Shown here: one piece after another, positions 48,858 through 58,694 of the stretch | Numbering within the stretch: position 1 is the stretch's first letter | Layout of the letters: each line of letters opens with the position of its first letter | Notes under the pieces: model-generated | Told to the model about the DNA's origin: nothing | The model's database searches: none | Seen by the model: only the letters and a program-made list of their open reading frames with translations | Source of the DNA: Erysipelotrichaceae bacterium | GTDB taxonomy: Bacteria > Bacillota_I > Bacilli_A > Erysipelotrichales > Erysipelotrichaceae | Length of the DNA: 64,000 bases | Assembly: GCA_017512885.1 (NCBI GenBank) | Contig: JAFWEP010000047.1 | Coordinates: 1-64,000 of the forward strand | Direction of reading: 5' to 3' | Program-made: the position numbers and the translations under genes

Positions 48858-49529
48858 ATGTACAAGATCACAGAGATGTACGACCTGGAACATACCCAGG
48901 CCAAAGACTATCTGAAACAGTTCGAATATCCCTGGGAAGCCCTGAAAGGGATCAAGGCTTTCATTCAGGAACTGGGACCGACACTGGGCGATGACTATCA
49001 GGAAGTCAGCGAACAGGTCTGGGTCCATAAGACCGCCAAGGTCTTTCCCAGCGCCTATCTGGGCGCTCCCTGCATCATCGGACCCAATACCGAAGTGAGG
49101 CACTGCGCCTTCATCCGCGGCAGTGCGCTGGTCGGTGCGGACTGTGTCGTCGGCAACTCGGTGGAACTGAAGAACGTCATCCTCTTCGATCACGTTCAGA
49201 CCCCGCACTACAACTATGTCGGCGATTCGATCCTGGGCTATTACTCGCATATGGGCGCCGGTTCGATCACTTCCAACGTCAAGTCCGACAAGACCCTGGT
49301 CGTAGTCCATGACCATGCCGGTGAGAGCGATGAAGACCGTGAGACCGGACTCAAGAAGTTCGGGGCGATGCTGGGTGACCATGTCGAAGTAGGCTGCAAC
49401 AGCGTGCTCAATCCCGGTACCGTGATCGGCCGCAATTCCAGCGTCTATCCGCTGTCCAATGTCCGCGGCGTCGTTCCGGCGGACAGTATCGTCAAGAGTG
49501 GAAGTTTCCACATCGAGAAGAAGCTTTAG
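48858..49529 (+). CDS. Left-handed beta-helix acyltransferase-like protein (GlmU C-terminal type)
   Basis: A 223-residue protein. A helical N-terminal part (1-50) is followed by hexapeptide repeats (VWVHKTAKVFPSAYLGAPCIIGPNTEVRH and on to GCNSVLNPGTVIGRNSSVYP, read in parts). Proteins like this are often annotated as UDP-N-acetylglucosamine pyrophosphorylase-related, but the uridylyltransferase domain is absent. Substrate unknown. The start has AATAGGAGAG upstream. It is 9 bp after the PfkB-like gene. Confidence 0.75.
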   Translation: MYKITEMYDLEHTQAKDYLKQFEYPWEALKGIKAFIQELGPTLGDDYQEVSEQVWVHKTAKVFPSAYLGAPCIIGPNTEVRHCAFIRGSALVGADCVVGNSVELKNVILFDHVQTPHYNYVGDSILGYYSHMGAGSITSNVKSDKTLVVVHDHAGESDEDRETGLKKFGAMLGDHVEVGCNSVLNPGTVIGRNSSVYPLSNVRGVVPADSIVKSGSFHIEKKL

Positions 49530-49539
49530 GCTTCTTTTT
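49518..49539 (+). terminator. Hairpin at the end of the acyltransferase gene
   Basis: AAGAAGC / GCTTCTT with loop TTTAG and a T run, including the stop codon. The folC ribosome binding site begins right after, so read-through is probable. Confidence 0.65.
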
Positions 49540-49550
49540 CGGAGGTCGTG

Positions 49551-50771
49551 ATGCGTTTTACGGAGATCGGGGAAGCTCTCTCCTTCGTGATGTCCCGGCA
49601 GAAGAAGAACCACCGGGCAGCCGATCTGAAACAGGTCCTGAAGGATCTGGGCGATCCGCAGGAAGAGCTGCAGTGCGTGCATATCACCGGCACTAACGGC
49701 AAGGGTTCCTTCCTGGCCTACCTGATGTATCTGCTGAAGGGCAGAGGGAAGAAGGTGGGCACCTTTTCCTCACCGCATTACCTGACTCATCTGGACCGTA
49801 TCCGCATCAACGGGGAGAATATCCCTGCTGAGGTCTTCCTGCGTCTGCTCAACGAACGGATGGAGCTGATCGAAGAGAACGACCTGGGCATGTTCGATAT
49901 CGATCTGTTGATCATGCTGGAGTGGTTCAGAGAAGAGAAGGTCGACTATGCCCTGATCGAAGCCGGCATCGGCGGGCGTCACGATTCCACCAACATCCTG
50001 CAGCATCCTTCCCTTACCGTCATCACCACGGTCGGGATGGACCACATGGAAGTGCTGGGTCCGACCCTGCAGTCGATCGCTTACGACAAGGCCGGCATCG
50101 CCAGGGAAGGCTGCCCCCTGCTTTACGGGGAACTGCCGCCGGAAGCGGCCGCCGTGGTCCGTGAGGAAGCACAGAGCGTGCATGCCCCTTACAGCACTCT
50201 GCAGCCGATCGTGAACACTGCGCCCCGTCACTTCCTTTACCGCGGGCAGGAGTATGCCCTGCGCTCCTATGCCGTCTATCAGCCGCACAATGCCTCTCTG
50301 GCTTTAGAAGCCTTCCGGATCCTGATCGGGGAGCCCGATGAAAGAGAGAAGATCTCCCTGCAGGAAGCACACTGGCCGGGAAGGTTCGAGATCGTGCATG
50401 AAGATCCGACGGTCGTCCTCGACGGTGCCCACAATCCGCCGGCCGTCGCGGCCCTCTGCGCCAGCATGAAGATCCTGCCCGGAAAGAAGGCGGTGCTCTT
50501 CGGCGCTTTGAAGCGCAAGCAGTATGCGGCAATGATCGGGATGCTGAAGGGGAACTGCGACTGTCTCTGCGTCACTTCCTTCCCGTATCCGCAGGCCGTC
50601 GATCCTTTTACGGTCGCAGGCGAAGGCTTCGAACGGGAGAAAGACTACGAAGCAGCCTTTTTCCGGCTGATCCGGGACTATGACAGCGTCATCCTCTGCG
50701 GTTCGCTCTATTTCCTCTCGGAGATCGCTGCCAATCCCCGCTTACAGGCCTATTTCTCAGGAAATAAATGA
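49551..50771 (+). CDS. folC: Folylpolyglutamate synthase / dihydrofolate synthase
   Basis: A 406-residue Mur-ligase-fold enzyme that adds glutamate to (dihydro)folates. VHITGTNGKGSFLAY is the ATP P-loop, FSSPHYLTHLDRIRING the folate loop, EAGIGGRHDSTNIL the Mg site and VLDGAHNPPAV the C-terminal motif. I use ATG 49551, 5 nt after GGAGG, rather than the GTG codon just before it. Confidence 0.93.
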   Translation: MRFTEIGEALSFVMSRQKKNHRAADLKQVLKDLGDPQEELQCVHITGTNGKGSFLAYLMYLLKGRGKKVGTFSSPHYLTHLDRIRINGENIPAEVFLRLLNERMELIEENDLGMFDIDLLIMLEWFREEKVDYALIEAGIGGRHDSTNILQHPSLTVITTVGMDHMEVLGPTLQSIAYDKAGIAREGCPLLYGELPPEAAAVVREEAQSVHAPYSTLQPIVNTAPRHFLYRGQEYALRSYAVYQPHNASLALEAFRILIGEPDEREKISLQEAHWPGRFEIVHEDPTVVLDGAHNPPAVAALCASMKILPGKKAVLFGALKRKQYAAMIGMLKGNCDCLCVTSFPYPQAVDPFTVAGEGFEREKDYEAAFFRLIRDYDSVILCGSLYFLSEIAANPRLQAYFSGNK

Positions 50772-50809
50772 GGGCAGAAATTGCGAAATCCGCAACCCTT
50801 TTAACAAGG

Positions 50810-50832
50810 AAAGGCTGAAAGAGCCTTTTTTT
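50810..50832 (+). terminator. Terminator of folC
   Basis: AAAGGCT / AGCCTTT with loop GAAAG and a T run. Confidence 0.88.
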
Positions 50833-50919
50833 GAAGGATTGAAAAGGAACACGAAAACACGTTGTTCTGAAGAATTTGCAGAAAGTGCGTAAAATAGCGT
50901 AAAAACTGCTATTTCGTTC

Positions 50920-50948
50920 TTGAAAATAAATAGGCTCTGGTGTAGAAT
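50920..50948 (+). promoter_or_regulatory. Main promoter of the S10 ribosomal cluster
   Basis: TTGAAA (50920-50925), a 17-bp spacer ending in TG, and TAGAAT (50943-50948). The upstream 40 bp are A-rich, as in UP-element-assisted ribosomal promoters. Confidence 0.85.
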
Positions 50949-50954
50949 AATCGA

Positions 50955-51080
50955 GCGCTCGCAAAGATATGGGAGGTTGCTGGCACGCCGAAACCTGTGT
51001 ACCGGCGTGATAACCAGGGAATTCACATGGAGCGAGTTACCGGAGATGCCAAGACCCGGTAGATGAAATGAAGGAGGAAG
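50955..51080 (+). ncRNA. S10-operon leader RNA
   Basis: A structured 5' leader of about 125 nt. GGTTGCTGGCACGCCG (50975-50990) pairs with CGGCGTGATAACC (51003-51015), and TACCGG (51038-51043) pairs with CCGGTA (51056-51061). The GGGAGGTTGCTGGCACGCC and ATGGAGCGAG elements recall leaders of Firmicutes S10 operons. Such leaders serve autoregulation by a ribosomal protein (L4 in the best-studied cases). The ligand here is not proven. Confidence 0.65.
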
Positions 51081-51085
51081 ATTTC

Positions 51086-51397
51086 ATGGCAAAGAACAAC
51101 GTAAGAATCAAACTGAAAGCTTACGAACACCGTTCTCTGGATGCTGCGACGGAAAAGATCGTCAAGGCTGCGGAAGAAGGCGGAGTCAAGAAGGTCATCG
51201 GACCGATCCCGTTACCGACAGAGAAGCAGATCGTTACTATCCTGCGTTCGCCGCACAAATACAAGGATTCGCGCGAACAGTTCGAAATCAGGACGCACAA
51301 GCGTCTGATCGAGATCATCGGCCCCAGCGCCAAGACGATTGATGCCCTCAGCCGTCTGGAACTGCCGAGCGGTGTCGATATCGAGATCAAGCTCTAG
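51086..51397 (+). CDS. rpsJ: 30S ribosomal protein S10
   Basis: A 103-residue S10 with [15 protein letters not shown] at the start, [31 protein letters not shown] in the middle (read in parts) and [11 protein letters not shown] at the end. It also acts with NusB in antitermination in other bacteria. First gene of the cluster. The start at 51086 has AAGGAGG, and the ATG at 51068 is in the leader. Confidence 0.97.
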   Translation: MAKNNVRIKLKAYEHRSLDAATEKIVKAAEEGGVKKVIGPIPLPTEKQIVTILRSPHKYKDSREQFEIRTHKRLIEIIGPSAKTIDALSRLELPSGVDIEIKL

Positions 51398-51416
51398 AAG
51401 ATAGAAAGGTGACATC

Positions 51417-52091
51417 ATGAAAGGAATTCTTGGAAGAAAACTCGGCATGACCCAGGTCTTCACCGAAAACGGTGAACTGATCCCGGTCACGGTCATTGAG
51501 ATCGAACCGAACACGGTCATGCAGAAGAAGACGGTTCAGACTGACGGTTACGATGCCATCCAGCTCGGACTTGAAGACGTTGCCGAGAGCATGGTCAGCA
51601 AGCCGGTCCTGGGTCAGGTCAAGAAAGCCGGTCTCAGCCCGAAGCGTTTCGTAAAAGAAGTACGTGCCGATGAGATGATGGATCTCGAAGTCGGTGCGGA
51701 AGTCAAGGCCGACCTCTTTTCCGCTGGTGACATCGTCGATGTTACAGGAGTGAGCAAAGGTAAAGGCTATGCCGGCACCATCGCCCGCTACAACCATCAG
51801 CGCGGTCCGGTCTCTCACGGTGGATCGAAGAACATCCGTCACATCGGTTCTCTGGCAACGACCGGCCGTAACAACGGACGTATCGAAAAGAACGCACCGA
51901 TGCCGGGTCACGACGGCGTCTACACCACGACCAACCAGAACCTCGAGATCATCAAGGTCGACGCTGAGAAGAACTACATCCTGGTCAAGGGCAATGTCCC
52001 CGGAGCCAAGAGAGGCCTGCTCGTCGTCAAGACCACCGTCAAGCCGGTCAAACATGTTGAACCGAAGGTTCTCTTAACGAAGGAGGCGTAA
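51417..52091 (+). CDS. rplC: 50S ribosomal protein L3
   Basis: A 224-residue L3: GILGRKLGMTQVF at the N-terminus, KGKGYAGTIARYNHQRGPVSHGG (the arm reaching the peptidyl transferase centre, read in parts) and MPGHDG near residue 160. Starts 19 bp after rpsJ with AAAGGTG upstream. Confidence 0.97.
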   Translation: MKGILGRKLGMTQVFTENGELIPVTVIEIEPNTVMQKKTVQTDGYDAIQLGLEDVAESMVSKPVLGQVKKAGLSPKRFVKEVRADEMMDLEVGAEVKADLFSAGDIVDVTGVSKGKGYAGTIARYNHQRGPVSHGGSKNIRHIGSLATTGRNNGRIEKNAPMPGHDGVYTTTNQNLEIIKVDAEKNYILVKGNVPGAKRGLLVVKTTVKPVKHVEPKVLLTKEA

Positions 52092-52094
52092 TCC

Positions 52095-52730
52095 ATGGCA
52101 AAGTTTGATGTTTACGATCTGACTGCCGCAAAAGTCGGCGAGATCGAATTAGCGGACAGCGTCTTCGGAATCGAACCCAACAAACAGGCGATCTTCGATG
52201 CCGTCATCCGTCAGCAGGCTTCCTGGCGTCAGGGTACCCATGACACCAAGACCCGCAGCGAAGTATCCGGCGGCGGCAAGAAGCCGTTCCGTCAGAAGGG
52301 CACCGGCCGTGCCCGTCAGGGTTCCACCCGTGCTACCCAGTTCCGTCACGGCGGTATCGCCTTCGGTCCGACTCCGTGCAAGTATGTGCTGAAGGTCAAC
52401 CGCAAGGTCCGTCAGCTCGCACTGAAGAGCGGTCTGTCCCTCAAGGCGCAGAACGAAGCTCTGAAAGTCGTCAATACGATCGCGATGGAAAATGCCAAGA
52501 CGAAGGACTTCGTCAAAGTCCTCGATGCCTTCCAGCTCGATAAGAAAGTCCTCTTCGTTATCGACAGCAGCGAAGACTTCGAAAATGCCTACCTCGCTTC
52601 CCGCAACCTGCAGAGAGTCGAGATGGTCACCGTCGAAGGCCTGAACATCTTCGATCTGCAGAATGCTTCTGCTCTGGTCGTTACCGAAGCAGCAGCCAAG
52701 AAGTTAGGGGAGGTGCTCGGCAATGAGTAA
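52095..52730 (+). CDS. rplD: 50S ribosomal protein L4
   Basis: A 211-residue L4. RQKGTGRARQGSTRATQFRHGG (residues about 60-82, read in parts) is the extended loop lining the exit tunnel, and the globular part holds ALKSGLSLKAQ. L4 is the S10 leader-binding repressor in some bacteria, which makes the leader at 50955 relevant. Overlaps rplW by 8 bp. Confidence 0.97.
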   Translation: MAKFDVYDLTAAKVGEIELADSVFGIEPNKQAIFDAVIRQQASWRQGTHDTKTRSEVSGGGKKPFRQKGTGRARQGSTRATQFRHGGIAFGPTPCKYVLKVNRKVRQLALKSGLSLKAQNEALKVVNTIAMENAKTKDFVKVLDAFQLDKKVLFVIDSSEDFENAYLASRNLQRVEMVTVEGLNIFDLQNASALVVTEAAAKKLGEVLGNE

Positions 52731-53013
52731 CGCTAAAGAGATCATCATCCGTCCTCTCGTTACTGAGAAGACCCTGAAGTCTCAGGAAGACAACAACGTC
52801 GTCGTCTTCGAAGTTGCAAAGAACGTCAACAAGACGCATGTCAAGCAGGCTATCGAAGAGATCTACAACGTAAAGGTCGAAAAGGTCAACATCGTCAACA
52901 CGAAGCCGAAGACCAAGAGAATGGGCCGCTACGTAGGCAAGACCTCCGCGGTCAAGAAAGCTTACATCAAGCTGGCCGAAGGATCCAACATCACGATCCT
53001 GGGCGATAAGTAA
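52723..53013 (+). CDS. rplW: 50S ribosomal protein L23
   Basis: A 96-residue L23 with IIRPLVTEKTL at the start and KPKTKRMGRYVGKTSAVKKA at the tunnel-exit loop, the docking site for trigger factor and SRP. It overlaps the rplD end. The gap to rplB is unusually long for this cluster. Confidence 0.96.
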   Translation: MSNAKEIIIRPLVTEKTLKSQEDNNVVVFEVAKNVNKTHVKQAIEEIYNVKVEKVNIVNTKPKTKRMGRYVGKTSAVKKAYIKLAEGSNITILGDK

Positions 53014-53023
53014 GCCCGTATAT

Positions 53024-53039
53024 CCTTATATAAATAAGG
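53024..53039 (+). other. Small A/T hairpin in the rplW-rplB gap
   Basis: CCTTAT-ATAA-ATAAGG forms a 6-bp stem within the 82-bp gap between rplW and rplB. There is no T tract, so it is more likely an mRNA processing or stability element than a terminator. Confidence 0.35.
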
Positions 53040-53095
53040 AACCTATCGGAAGAAGAATGCTAGTTCCGGATAAATCGCATTAGGAGGATAAAGAA

Positions 53096-53929
53096 ATGGC
53101 TATCAAGAAATATAAGCCGACGACTCCCGGCAGACGCGGCATGACTGGCCTCACCTTCGAAGAGATCACCAAGAAGAAGCCTGAAAAGAGCTTAACGGTC
53201 TCTCTGAAGAAGAACGCCGGCCGCAACAACACCGGGAAGATCACCGTCCGTCATCAGGGCGGCGGCCATAAACAGCTCTACCGTCTTGTTGACTTCAAGC
53301 GCAACAAGGACGAGATCCCGGCAACGGTCGCAGCGATCGAATACGATCCGAACCGTAATGCCAACATCGCTCTGCTCAACTACGTTGACGGCGAAAAACG
53401 TTACATCCTGGCTCCGGAAGGACTGAGCGTCGGTGCGAAGGTCGTCTCCGGTGTCAAGACCGACATCAAGGTCGGCAATGCCTGCGAACTGCGCTACATG
53501 CCTGAAGGTACGATCGTTCACAACGTTGAACTGAAGCCGGGCAAGGGCGGCCAGCTGGCAAGAGCTGCCGGTGTCAGCGCCCAGATCCTGGGTATCGAAG
53601 AAAAGTATGTCACCCTGCGTCTGGCCAGCGGTGAAGTCCGCAAGGTCCTGTCCAACTGCCGTGGTACCATCGGTACCGTCGGCAACGGTGACTACAACCT
53701 GATCAACCTCGGTAAAGCCGGCCGTTCCCGCTGGATGGGCATCCGTCCGACGGTCCGCGGTTCCGTCATGAACCCGGTCGATCATCCGCACGGCGGCGGT
53801 GAAGGCCGCACGCCGGTCGGCCGCAAGTCGCCAATGACGCCCTGGGGCAAGAAGGCCATGGGTGTCAAGACCCGTAAGAATAAGAACGCTTCCAACGATA
53901 TGATCGTCAGAAGAAGGAACGCGAAGTAA
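53096..53929 (+). CDS. rplB: 50S ribosomal protein L2
   Basis: A 277-residue L2 with [33 protein letters not shown] and the C-terminal [14 protein letters not shown] loop with the conserved His at the peptidyl transferase centre. Normal length. AGGAGG precedes the start. Confidence 0.98.
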   Translation: MAIKKYKPTTPGRRGMTGLTFEEITKKKPEKSLTVSLKKNAGRNNTGKITVRHQGGGHKQLYRLVDFKRNKDEIPATVAAIEYDPNRNANIALLNYVDGEKRYILAPEGLSVGAKVVSGVKTDIKVGNACELRYMPEGTIVHNVELKPGKGGQLARAAGVSAQILGIEEKYVTLRLASGEVRKVLSNCRGTIGTVGNGDYNLINLGKAGRSRWMGIRPTVRGSVMNPVDHPHGGGEGRTPVGRKSPMTPWGKKAMGVKTRKNKNASNDMIVRRRNAK

Positions 53930-53948
53930 ACGGGAGGAAGGATAGAAA

Positions 53949-54218
53949 ATGAGTCGTAGTCTGAAAAAAGGCCCGTTCGCTGATGAGCATCTGATGAAGA
54001 AAGTCGACGCTCTGAACGCCGCCAATAAGAAAGAAGTCATCAAGACCTGGTCACGTCGTTCGACCATCTTCCCGTCTTTCGTCGAACACACTTTCGCTGT
54101 CTACAACGGCAAGGAACATGTCCCGGTATACGTTACCGAAGATATGGTCGGCCATAAGCTCGGTGAATTCGTCCTGACCCGCAAGTTCGGCGGTCACGGC
54201 AGTGACAAGAAGGCGTAA
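53949..54218 (+). CDS. rpsS: 30S ribosomal protein S19
   Basis: An 89-residue S19: [47 protein letters not shown] (read in parts) and [16 protein letters not shown]. It contacts the A-site tRNA and S13. Follows rplB by 19 bp. Confidence 0.98.
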   Translation: MSRSLKKGPFADEHLMKKVDALNAANKKEVIKTWSRRSTIFPSFVEHTFAVYNGKEHVPVYVTEDMVGHKLGEFVLTRKFGGHGSDKKA

Positions 54219-54230
54219 GGAGGCAAGAAG

Positions 54231-54563
54231 ATGGAAGTAAAAGCAACCGCAAAGACTGTCCGTGTCTCCGCCCGTAAGGTCCGCCTGGTCCTGGATCTGA
54301 TCCGCGGCAAGAATGCCAAGGAAGCTCAGGCCATCCTGAAGTTCACGCCGAACCACGCAGCGGAACCGGTCGCCAAGGTCCTCAAGTCGGCCATGGCCAA
54401 TGCCGTCCACAACAACCAGATGGACGAAGAAAAACTGTACGTCAAAGCCTGCTATGCCAACGAGGGCATGACGCTGAAGCGTTTCATCCCGCGTGCCAAG
54501 GGCAGTGCATCTGCTATCAACAAGAGAACGAGCCACATCACCGTCGTGGTCGAAGAGAAGTAA
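54231..54563 (+). CDS. rplV: 50S ribosomal protein L22
   Basis: A 110-residue L22 of usual length with [17 protein letters not shown] at the start and the tunnel beta-hairpin region ([22 protein letters not shown], read in parts) near the end. AAGGAGG precedes the start. Confidence 0.97.
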   Translation: MEVKATAKTVRVSARKVRLVLDLIRGKNAKEAQAILKFTPNHAAEPVAKVLKSAMANAVHNNQMDEEKLYVKACYANEGMTLKRFIPRAKGSASAINKRTSHITVVVEEK

Positions 54564-54574
54564 GGAGGTCAGCT

Positions 54575-55351
54575 ATGGGTCAGAAAGTAAGTCCGGTCGG
54601 ATTCCGCGTAGGCGTCATCCGCGACTGGGAAGCGCGCTGGTACGCTGAAAAAGATTACGGAACGCTGCTCCAGGAAGATATCAAGATCCGTGAGCTCATC
54701 GAACGGGAATGCAAGGACTGCATGGTCGCCCGCGTCGAGATCGAACGTTCCAAGAACCATATCAACCTCATCGTCCGCACTGCCCGTCCGGGTATGTTCG
54801 TAGGCGCTGATGGGGCCAAGATCGAAGATCTGAAGAAGAAGCTGTCCGCTCTGACTTCCGGCAAGGCTCTCGACATCAACATCGTCGAAGTTGCCAACCC
54901 GGATCTCGATGCGACGCTCGTCGCCAACAAGATCGCTCGCATGCTGGAAGAACGTCAGTCCTTCCGTACTGCACAGAAGAAGACGATCCAGCAGACCATG
55001 AGAAGCGGTGCTAAGGGCATCCGTACCAAGGTCTCCGGCCGTCTGGGCGGTGCTGATATCGCCCGTACCGAAGGTTATTCCGAAGGTGTCGTTCCGCTTC
55101 ATACACTGCGTTCCGATATCGACTATGCCTTAGCAGAAGCTGCTACCACTTACGGCCGTCTGGGCGTCAAGGTCTGGATCTGCCGCGGGGAAGTCCTGCC
55201 GGGACAGATGGTCACGGAACCGGAGAAGCCGAAGAACGCCGGCCGTCCGGATCGCCGTAACAACCGCCGCGACCGCTTCGAGCGCCGTCCGCGCACGGAG
55301 AGAGCTGCTGCTCCGGCTGCCGAAGCTGCTGCTCCGAAGGAGGGTGAATAA
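54575..55351 (+). CDS. rpsC: 30S ribosomal protein S3 with C-terminal Arg/Ala-rich tail
   Basis: A 258-residue S3, about 40 residues longer than common forms. The KH domain (about 40-105) and the C-terminal domain with [11 protein letters not shown]-type sequence ([17 protein letters not shown]) are normal. The extra tail (about 218-258) is rich in Arg, Asn, Asp and then Ala/Pro/Glu. S3 lines the mRNA entry channel. Confidence 0.97.
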   Translation: MGQKVSPVGFRVGVIRDWEARWYAEKDYGTLLQEDIKIRELIERECKDCMVARVEIERSKNHINLIVRTARPGMFVGADGAKIEDLKKKLSALTSGKALDINIVEVANPDLDATLVANKIARMLEERQSFRTAQKKTIQQTMRSGAKGIRTKVSGRLGGADIARTEGYSEGVVPLHTLRSDIDYALAEAATTYGRLGVKVWICRGEVLPGQMVTEPEKPKNAGRPDRRNNRRDRFERRPRTERAAAPAAEAAAPKEGE

Positions 55352-55353
55352 AC

Positions 55354-55767
55354 ATGTTGATGCCGAAAAGAACCAAGTACCGCCGCCCTCATCGCCTCAG
55401 CTATGAAGGCAAGTCCAAGGCAGGTACGGAGGTCGCATTCGGAGAATATGGCCTGAAGGCCATGTCCGGTGCCTATATCTCCTCAAACCAGATCGAAGCT
55501 GCCCGTGTCGCCATGACACGTTACATGAACCGTGGCGGTAAGGTCTGGATCAAGATCTTCCCGCATCTGGCTCTGACCAAGAAGCCGCTGGAAGTCCGAA
55601 TGGGTTCCGGTAAAGGTGCTCCGGAAGGATGGGCTGCTGTTGTCCAGGAAGGACGTATCATGTTCGAGATCGCCGGTGTTTCCGAAGAAGTCGCACGTGA
55701 AGCTTTCCGTCTGGCCAGCCACAAGCTGCCTGTCAAATGCAAATTCGTTAAGAAAGGAGAAGAGTAG
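55354..55767 (+). CDS. rplP: 50S ribosomal protein L16
   Basis: A 137-residue L16: [43 protein letters not shown] and [15 protein letters not shown]. The first ATG (MLMPKR) is kept as in most relatives. Two bases after rpsC. Confidence 0.98.
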   Translation: MLMPKRTKYRRPHRLSYEGKSKAGTEVAFGEYGLKAMSGAYISSNQIEAARVAMTRYMNRGGKVWIKIFPHLALTKKPLEVRMGSGKGAPEGWAAVVQEGRIMFEIAGVSEEVAREAFRLASHKLPVKCKFVKKGEE

Positions 55768-55769
55768 AA

Positions 55770-55970
55770 ATGAACGTTAAGGAGATCCGTTCGAAGTCTG
55801 ATGAAGAACTTCTGAAGTCGATCGACGAGATGAAGTCCGAGCTGTTCGATCTGCGCTTCGCCCGTGCGACCGGCAGCATCGATAACCCGATGCGTCAGCG
55901 TGAACTGAAGAAGTCCATCGCCCGCATCAAGACCATCCTCAAGGAAAGAGAATTGGCAAAGGAGGACTGA
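55770..55970 (+). CDS. rpmC: 50S ribosomal protein L29
   Basis: A 66-residue two-helix protein ([32 protein letters not shown] and [14 protein letters not shown], read in parts) at the tunnel exit. Two bases after rplP, with AAAGGAG inside the rplP end. Confidence 0.96.
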   Translation: MNVKEIRSKSDEELLKSIDEMKSELFDLRFARATGSIDNPMRQRELKKSIARIKTILKERELAKED

Positions 55971-55974
55971 AACG

Positions 55975-56238
55975 ATGGAAAGAGTAAATAAGAGACGTGT
56001 CCTGCGCGGCAAAGTCGTGTCGGACAAGATGGATAAGACCATTGTCGTCGAAGTCCAGAAGAAGAAGAGCCACCCGCTTTACAAGAAAGAGATCCGCAAC
56101 AGCCGCCGTTACAAGGCTCATGATGAACTGAATGAAGCCAAGATCGGTGATACCGTAGAGATCCAGGAAACGAGACCTCTCAGTGCTGATAAGCATTTCC
56201 GTCTGGTAAAGATCATTGAGAAGGCCGTCATTCTTTAG
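55975..56238 (+). CDS. rpsQ: 30S ribosomal protein S17
   Basis: An 87-residue OB-fold protein: [19 protein letters not shown], then [19 protein letters not shown], and [13 protein letters not shown]. An early 16S rRNA binder. AAAGGAGG precedes the start. Confidence 0.97.
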   Translation: MERVNKRRVLRGKVVSDKMDKTIVVEVQKKKSHPLYKKEIRNSRRYKAHDELNEAKIGDTVEIQETRPLSADKHFRLVKIIEKAVIL

Positions 56239-56249
56239 GAGGGAAGATC

Positions 56250-56618
56250 ATGATCACAAATGAATCCAGATTGAATGTTGCCGATAACACCGGCGCTAAA
56301 GAATTACTGGTCATCCGCTGCTTAGGCGGTTCTCATCGCAAGCGCAGCAACATCGGCGATATCGTCGTCTGCAGCGTCAAGGATGCGAACCCGGGCGGAT
56401 CCGCCAAAAAGGGACAGGTCGTTAAGGCCGTCATCGTCCGTACCCGTTACGGACTCAACCGTGCCAACGGTTCCAAGATCTGCTTCGATGACAACGCTGC
56501 CGTTATCATCAAGGACGATCTGACACCGGTCGGTACGCGTATCTTCGGTCCGGTAGCCAGAGAACTTCGTGACAGAGGTTTCATGAAGATCGTCTCGCTC
56601 GCACCGGAAGTATTGTAA
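56250..56618 (+). CDS. rplN: 50S ribosomal protein L14
   Basis: A 122-residue L14: [48 protein letters not shown] and [14 protein letters not shown]. Start of the classical spc section. TAGGAGGG precedes the start. Confidence 0.98.
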   Translation: MITNESRLNVADNTGAKELLVIRCLGGSHRKRSNIGDIVVCSVKDANPGGSAKKGQVVKAVIVRTRYGLNRANGSKICFDDNAAVIIKDDLTPVGTRIFGPVARELRDRGFMKIVSLAPEVL

Positions 56619-56632
56619 GGAGGACGACTTCT

Positions 56633-56953
56633 ATGAAGATCAAGAAGGGTGATAAAGTAAAGGTCATCACCGGCAGTGACAAGGGCACGATCGGTGAAGT
56701 CGTGGCTGTGATCCCGGCCAAGAACAAGGTCATCGTTGAAGGCGTCAACGTTGCAAAGGTATCTCAGAAGCCTACGCAGGCAAATCCGGACGGAGGCATC
56801 GTCTCCAAGGAAATGCCGATCGACGCTTCCAATGTCATGCTGTATGACAGCAAGTCGAAGAAGGCTTCCCGTGTCGGTTTCCGTGAAGAAAAGGGCGAGA
56901 AGGTCCGCTTCTTCAAGAAGTCCGGTACGACCGTTAAAGGAGGCAAGAAGTAA
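56633..56953 (+). CDS. rplX: 50S ribosomal protein L24
   Basis: A 106-residue KOW-domain protein: [40 protein letters not shown] and [15 protein letters not shown]. Its stop codon overlaps the rplE start by one base. Confidence 0.97.
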   Translation: MKIKKGDKVKVITGSDKGTIGEVVAVIPAKNKVIVEGVNVAKVSQKPTQANPDGGIVSKEMPIDASNVMLYDSKSKKASRVGFREEKGEKVRFFKKSGTTVKGGKK

Positions 56954-57492
56954 TGAACCGCCTGCAGGAAAGATATAACAGCGAGATCAAGAAGAACCTG
57001 ATGAAGGAATTCAACTATACCTCCGTCATGGAAGTTCCGCGTCTCGAAAAGATCGTTATCAACCTCGGTGTCGGCGATGCGATCGCTGATCCGAAGCGCC
57101 TGGAAGAGGCTGTCTCCGAACTGACGGCTCTCGCCGGTCAGAAGCCAGTCATCACCAAGGCCAAGAAGTCCGTTGCGAACTTCAAGCTGCGTGAAGGCAT
57201 GGAGATCGGCTGCAAGGTCACGCTCCGTAAGGACCACATGTGGGAATTCCTGGATAAGCTCGTATCCATCGCTCTGCCGCGGGTAAGAGACTTCCACGGT
57301 GTTTCCAACACGGCCTTCGACGGCCGCGGCAACTATACGCTCGGTGTCAAGGAACAGATCATCTTCCCGGAGATCCAGTACGATAAGGTACAGCATGTCC
57401 GCGGTATGGATATCGTTATCGTCACCAGCGCGAAGACCAATGATGAAGCGAAGGCCCTGCTGAGAGAACTCGGCATGCCGTTCGCCAAGTAA
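56953..57492 (+). CDS. rplE: 50S ribosomal protein L5
   Basis: A 179-residue L5: [31 protein letters not shown] (read in parts), [25 protein letters not shown] and the C-terminal [19 protein letters not shown]. It contacts 5S rRNA and P-site tRNA. Confidence 0.98.
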   Translation: MNRLQERYNSEIKKNLMKEFNYTSVMEVPRLEKIVINLGVGDAIADPKRLEEAVSELTALAGQKPVITKAKKSVANFKLREGMEIGCKVTLRKDHMWEFLDKLVSIALPRVRDFHGVSNTAFDGRGNYTLGVKEQIIFPEIQYDKVQHVRGMDIVIVTSAKTNDEAKALLRELGMPFAK

Positions 57493-57509
57493 GAGAGGAG
57501 AAACCTGAC

Positions 57510-57695
57510 ATGGCAAAGACTGCAATGAAGATCAAAGCTGCACGTCCGCAGAAGTTCTCGTCTCGTGAATACACCAGATGTGAACGTTGTGGACGTCCGC
57601 ATTCCGTTTTAAGAAAGTATAAACTGTGCCGTATCTGCTTCCGTGAACTGGCTTACAAGGGCCAGATCCCCGGAGTCCGGAAGGCCAGCTGGTAG
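57510..57695 (+). CDS. rpsZ: 30S ribosomal protein S14, zinc-ribbon type Z
   Basis: A 61-residue type Z S14 with [20 protein letters not shown] as two CxxC pairs that bind zinc. This short form is typical of Firmicutes and Actinobacteria. It is in the normal spc position. A zinc-free paralogue, if any, lies outside the window. Confidence 0.97.
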   Translation: MAKTAMKIKAARPQKFSSREYTRCERCGRPHSVLRKYKLCRICFRELAYKGQIPGVRKASW

Positions 57696-57713
57696 TAAGG
57701 AGGACATGCGATT

Positions 57714-58115
57714 ATGAATATGACAGATCCGATCGCCGATATGCTCACCAGGATCCGCAACGCGGTGAGAGCAAACGATAAGACGGTTGAGGTTCCCTGC
57801 TCGAAGGTCAAGTGTGAGATCGCACGTATCCTGAAGGATGAGCACTTCATCACCGATTACGTCGTGACCGGTGAAGGTGTTACCGACAAGAAGATCGTGA
57901 TCACCCTGAAGTACGGTCAGAACGATGAGAAAGTCATCTCCGGTCTGAAGCGTATCAGCAAGCCCGGTCTGCGTGTATACGCCAAGGCCGGTGCCGTTCC
58001 GCGCGTACTGAACGGCTTAGGTATTGCGATCATCTCGACTTCGCACGGCATGATGACCGACCGCGATGCCCGCAAGCAGAACATTGGCGGCGAAGTAGTC
58101 GCTTACGTCTGGTAA
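57714..58115 (+). CDS. rpsH: 30S ribosomal protein S8
   Basis: A 133-residue S8: [30 protein letters not shown] and [20 protein letters not shown], with the C-terminal GGEVVAYVW. In other bacteria S8 autoregulates the spc operon through a site near rplE, and I see no clear copy of that site. Confidence 0.98.
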   Translation: MNMTDPIADMLTRIRNAVRANDKTVEVPCSKVKCEIARILKDEHFITDYVVTGEGVTDKKIVITLKYGQNDEKVISGLKRISKPGLRVYAKAGAVPRVLNGLGIAIISTSHGMMTDRDARKQNIGGEVVAYVW

Positions 58116-58133
58116 TAGTTAAGGAGAAAATGA

Positions 58134-58676
58134 ATGTCACGTATCGGGAATAAAACGATTACCATTCCGGCTGGCGTTGAATTCAGCGTCAACGGCAATG
58201 AGGTGACGGTAAAAGGTCCTAAAGGGACATTGACGCGTCAGTTCAGCCCGCTCATTTCCATTGAAAATGACAACGGCACATTAACCTGCGTTCGTGCGAA
58301 CGAGGAAAAACACACCAAGCAGCTGCACGGTACGACCCGCGCTCTGCTCAACAACATGATCGTCGGCGTAACGAACGGCTTCAGCAAGAAGCTGATCGTT
58401 GACGGTATCGGTTATCGTGCTGCCATGGCCGGCAACACCCTGACCATGAACCTGGGCTACTCTCACGAGATCAAGTATGTCGTCGAAGAGGGCGTCAAGG
58501 TCGAATGCCCGAAGGCCAACGAGATCGTTGTCTCCGGTATCGATAAGCAGCGCGTCGGTGAAGTCGCTGCCAACATCCGTGCTTTCCGGAAACCGGAACC
58601 CTACAAGGGCAAGGGTATCCATTACGAAGATGAGCACATCCGTCGTAAGGAAGGCAAGACGGCTGGTAAGAAGTAA
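58134..58676 (+). CDS. rplF: 50S ribosomal protein L6
   Basis: A 180-residue L6: SRIGNKTITIPAGVE, VKGPKGTL, NNMIVGVTNGFSKKL and the C-terminal RKPEPYKGKGIHYEDEHIR. Normal length, with AAGGAG before the start. Confidence 0.98.
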   Translation: MSRIGNKTITIPAGVEFSVNGNEVTVKGPKGTLTRQFSPLISIENDNGTLTCVRANEEKHTKQLHGTTRALLNNMIVGVTNGFSKKLIVDGIGYRAAMAGNTLTMNLGYSHEIKYVVEEGVKVECPKANEIVVSGIDKQRVGEVAANIRAFRKPEPYKGKGIHYEDEHIRRKEGKTAGKK

Positions 58677-58694
58677 GGAGAAAGGAGAGAAGAC

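Noticed and set aside
53014-53095. A terminator or extra promoter in the rplW-rplB gap
   Set aside because: The hairpin there has only six A/T-rich pairs and no T tract, and no convincing -35/-10 pair is present.
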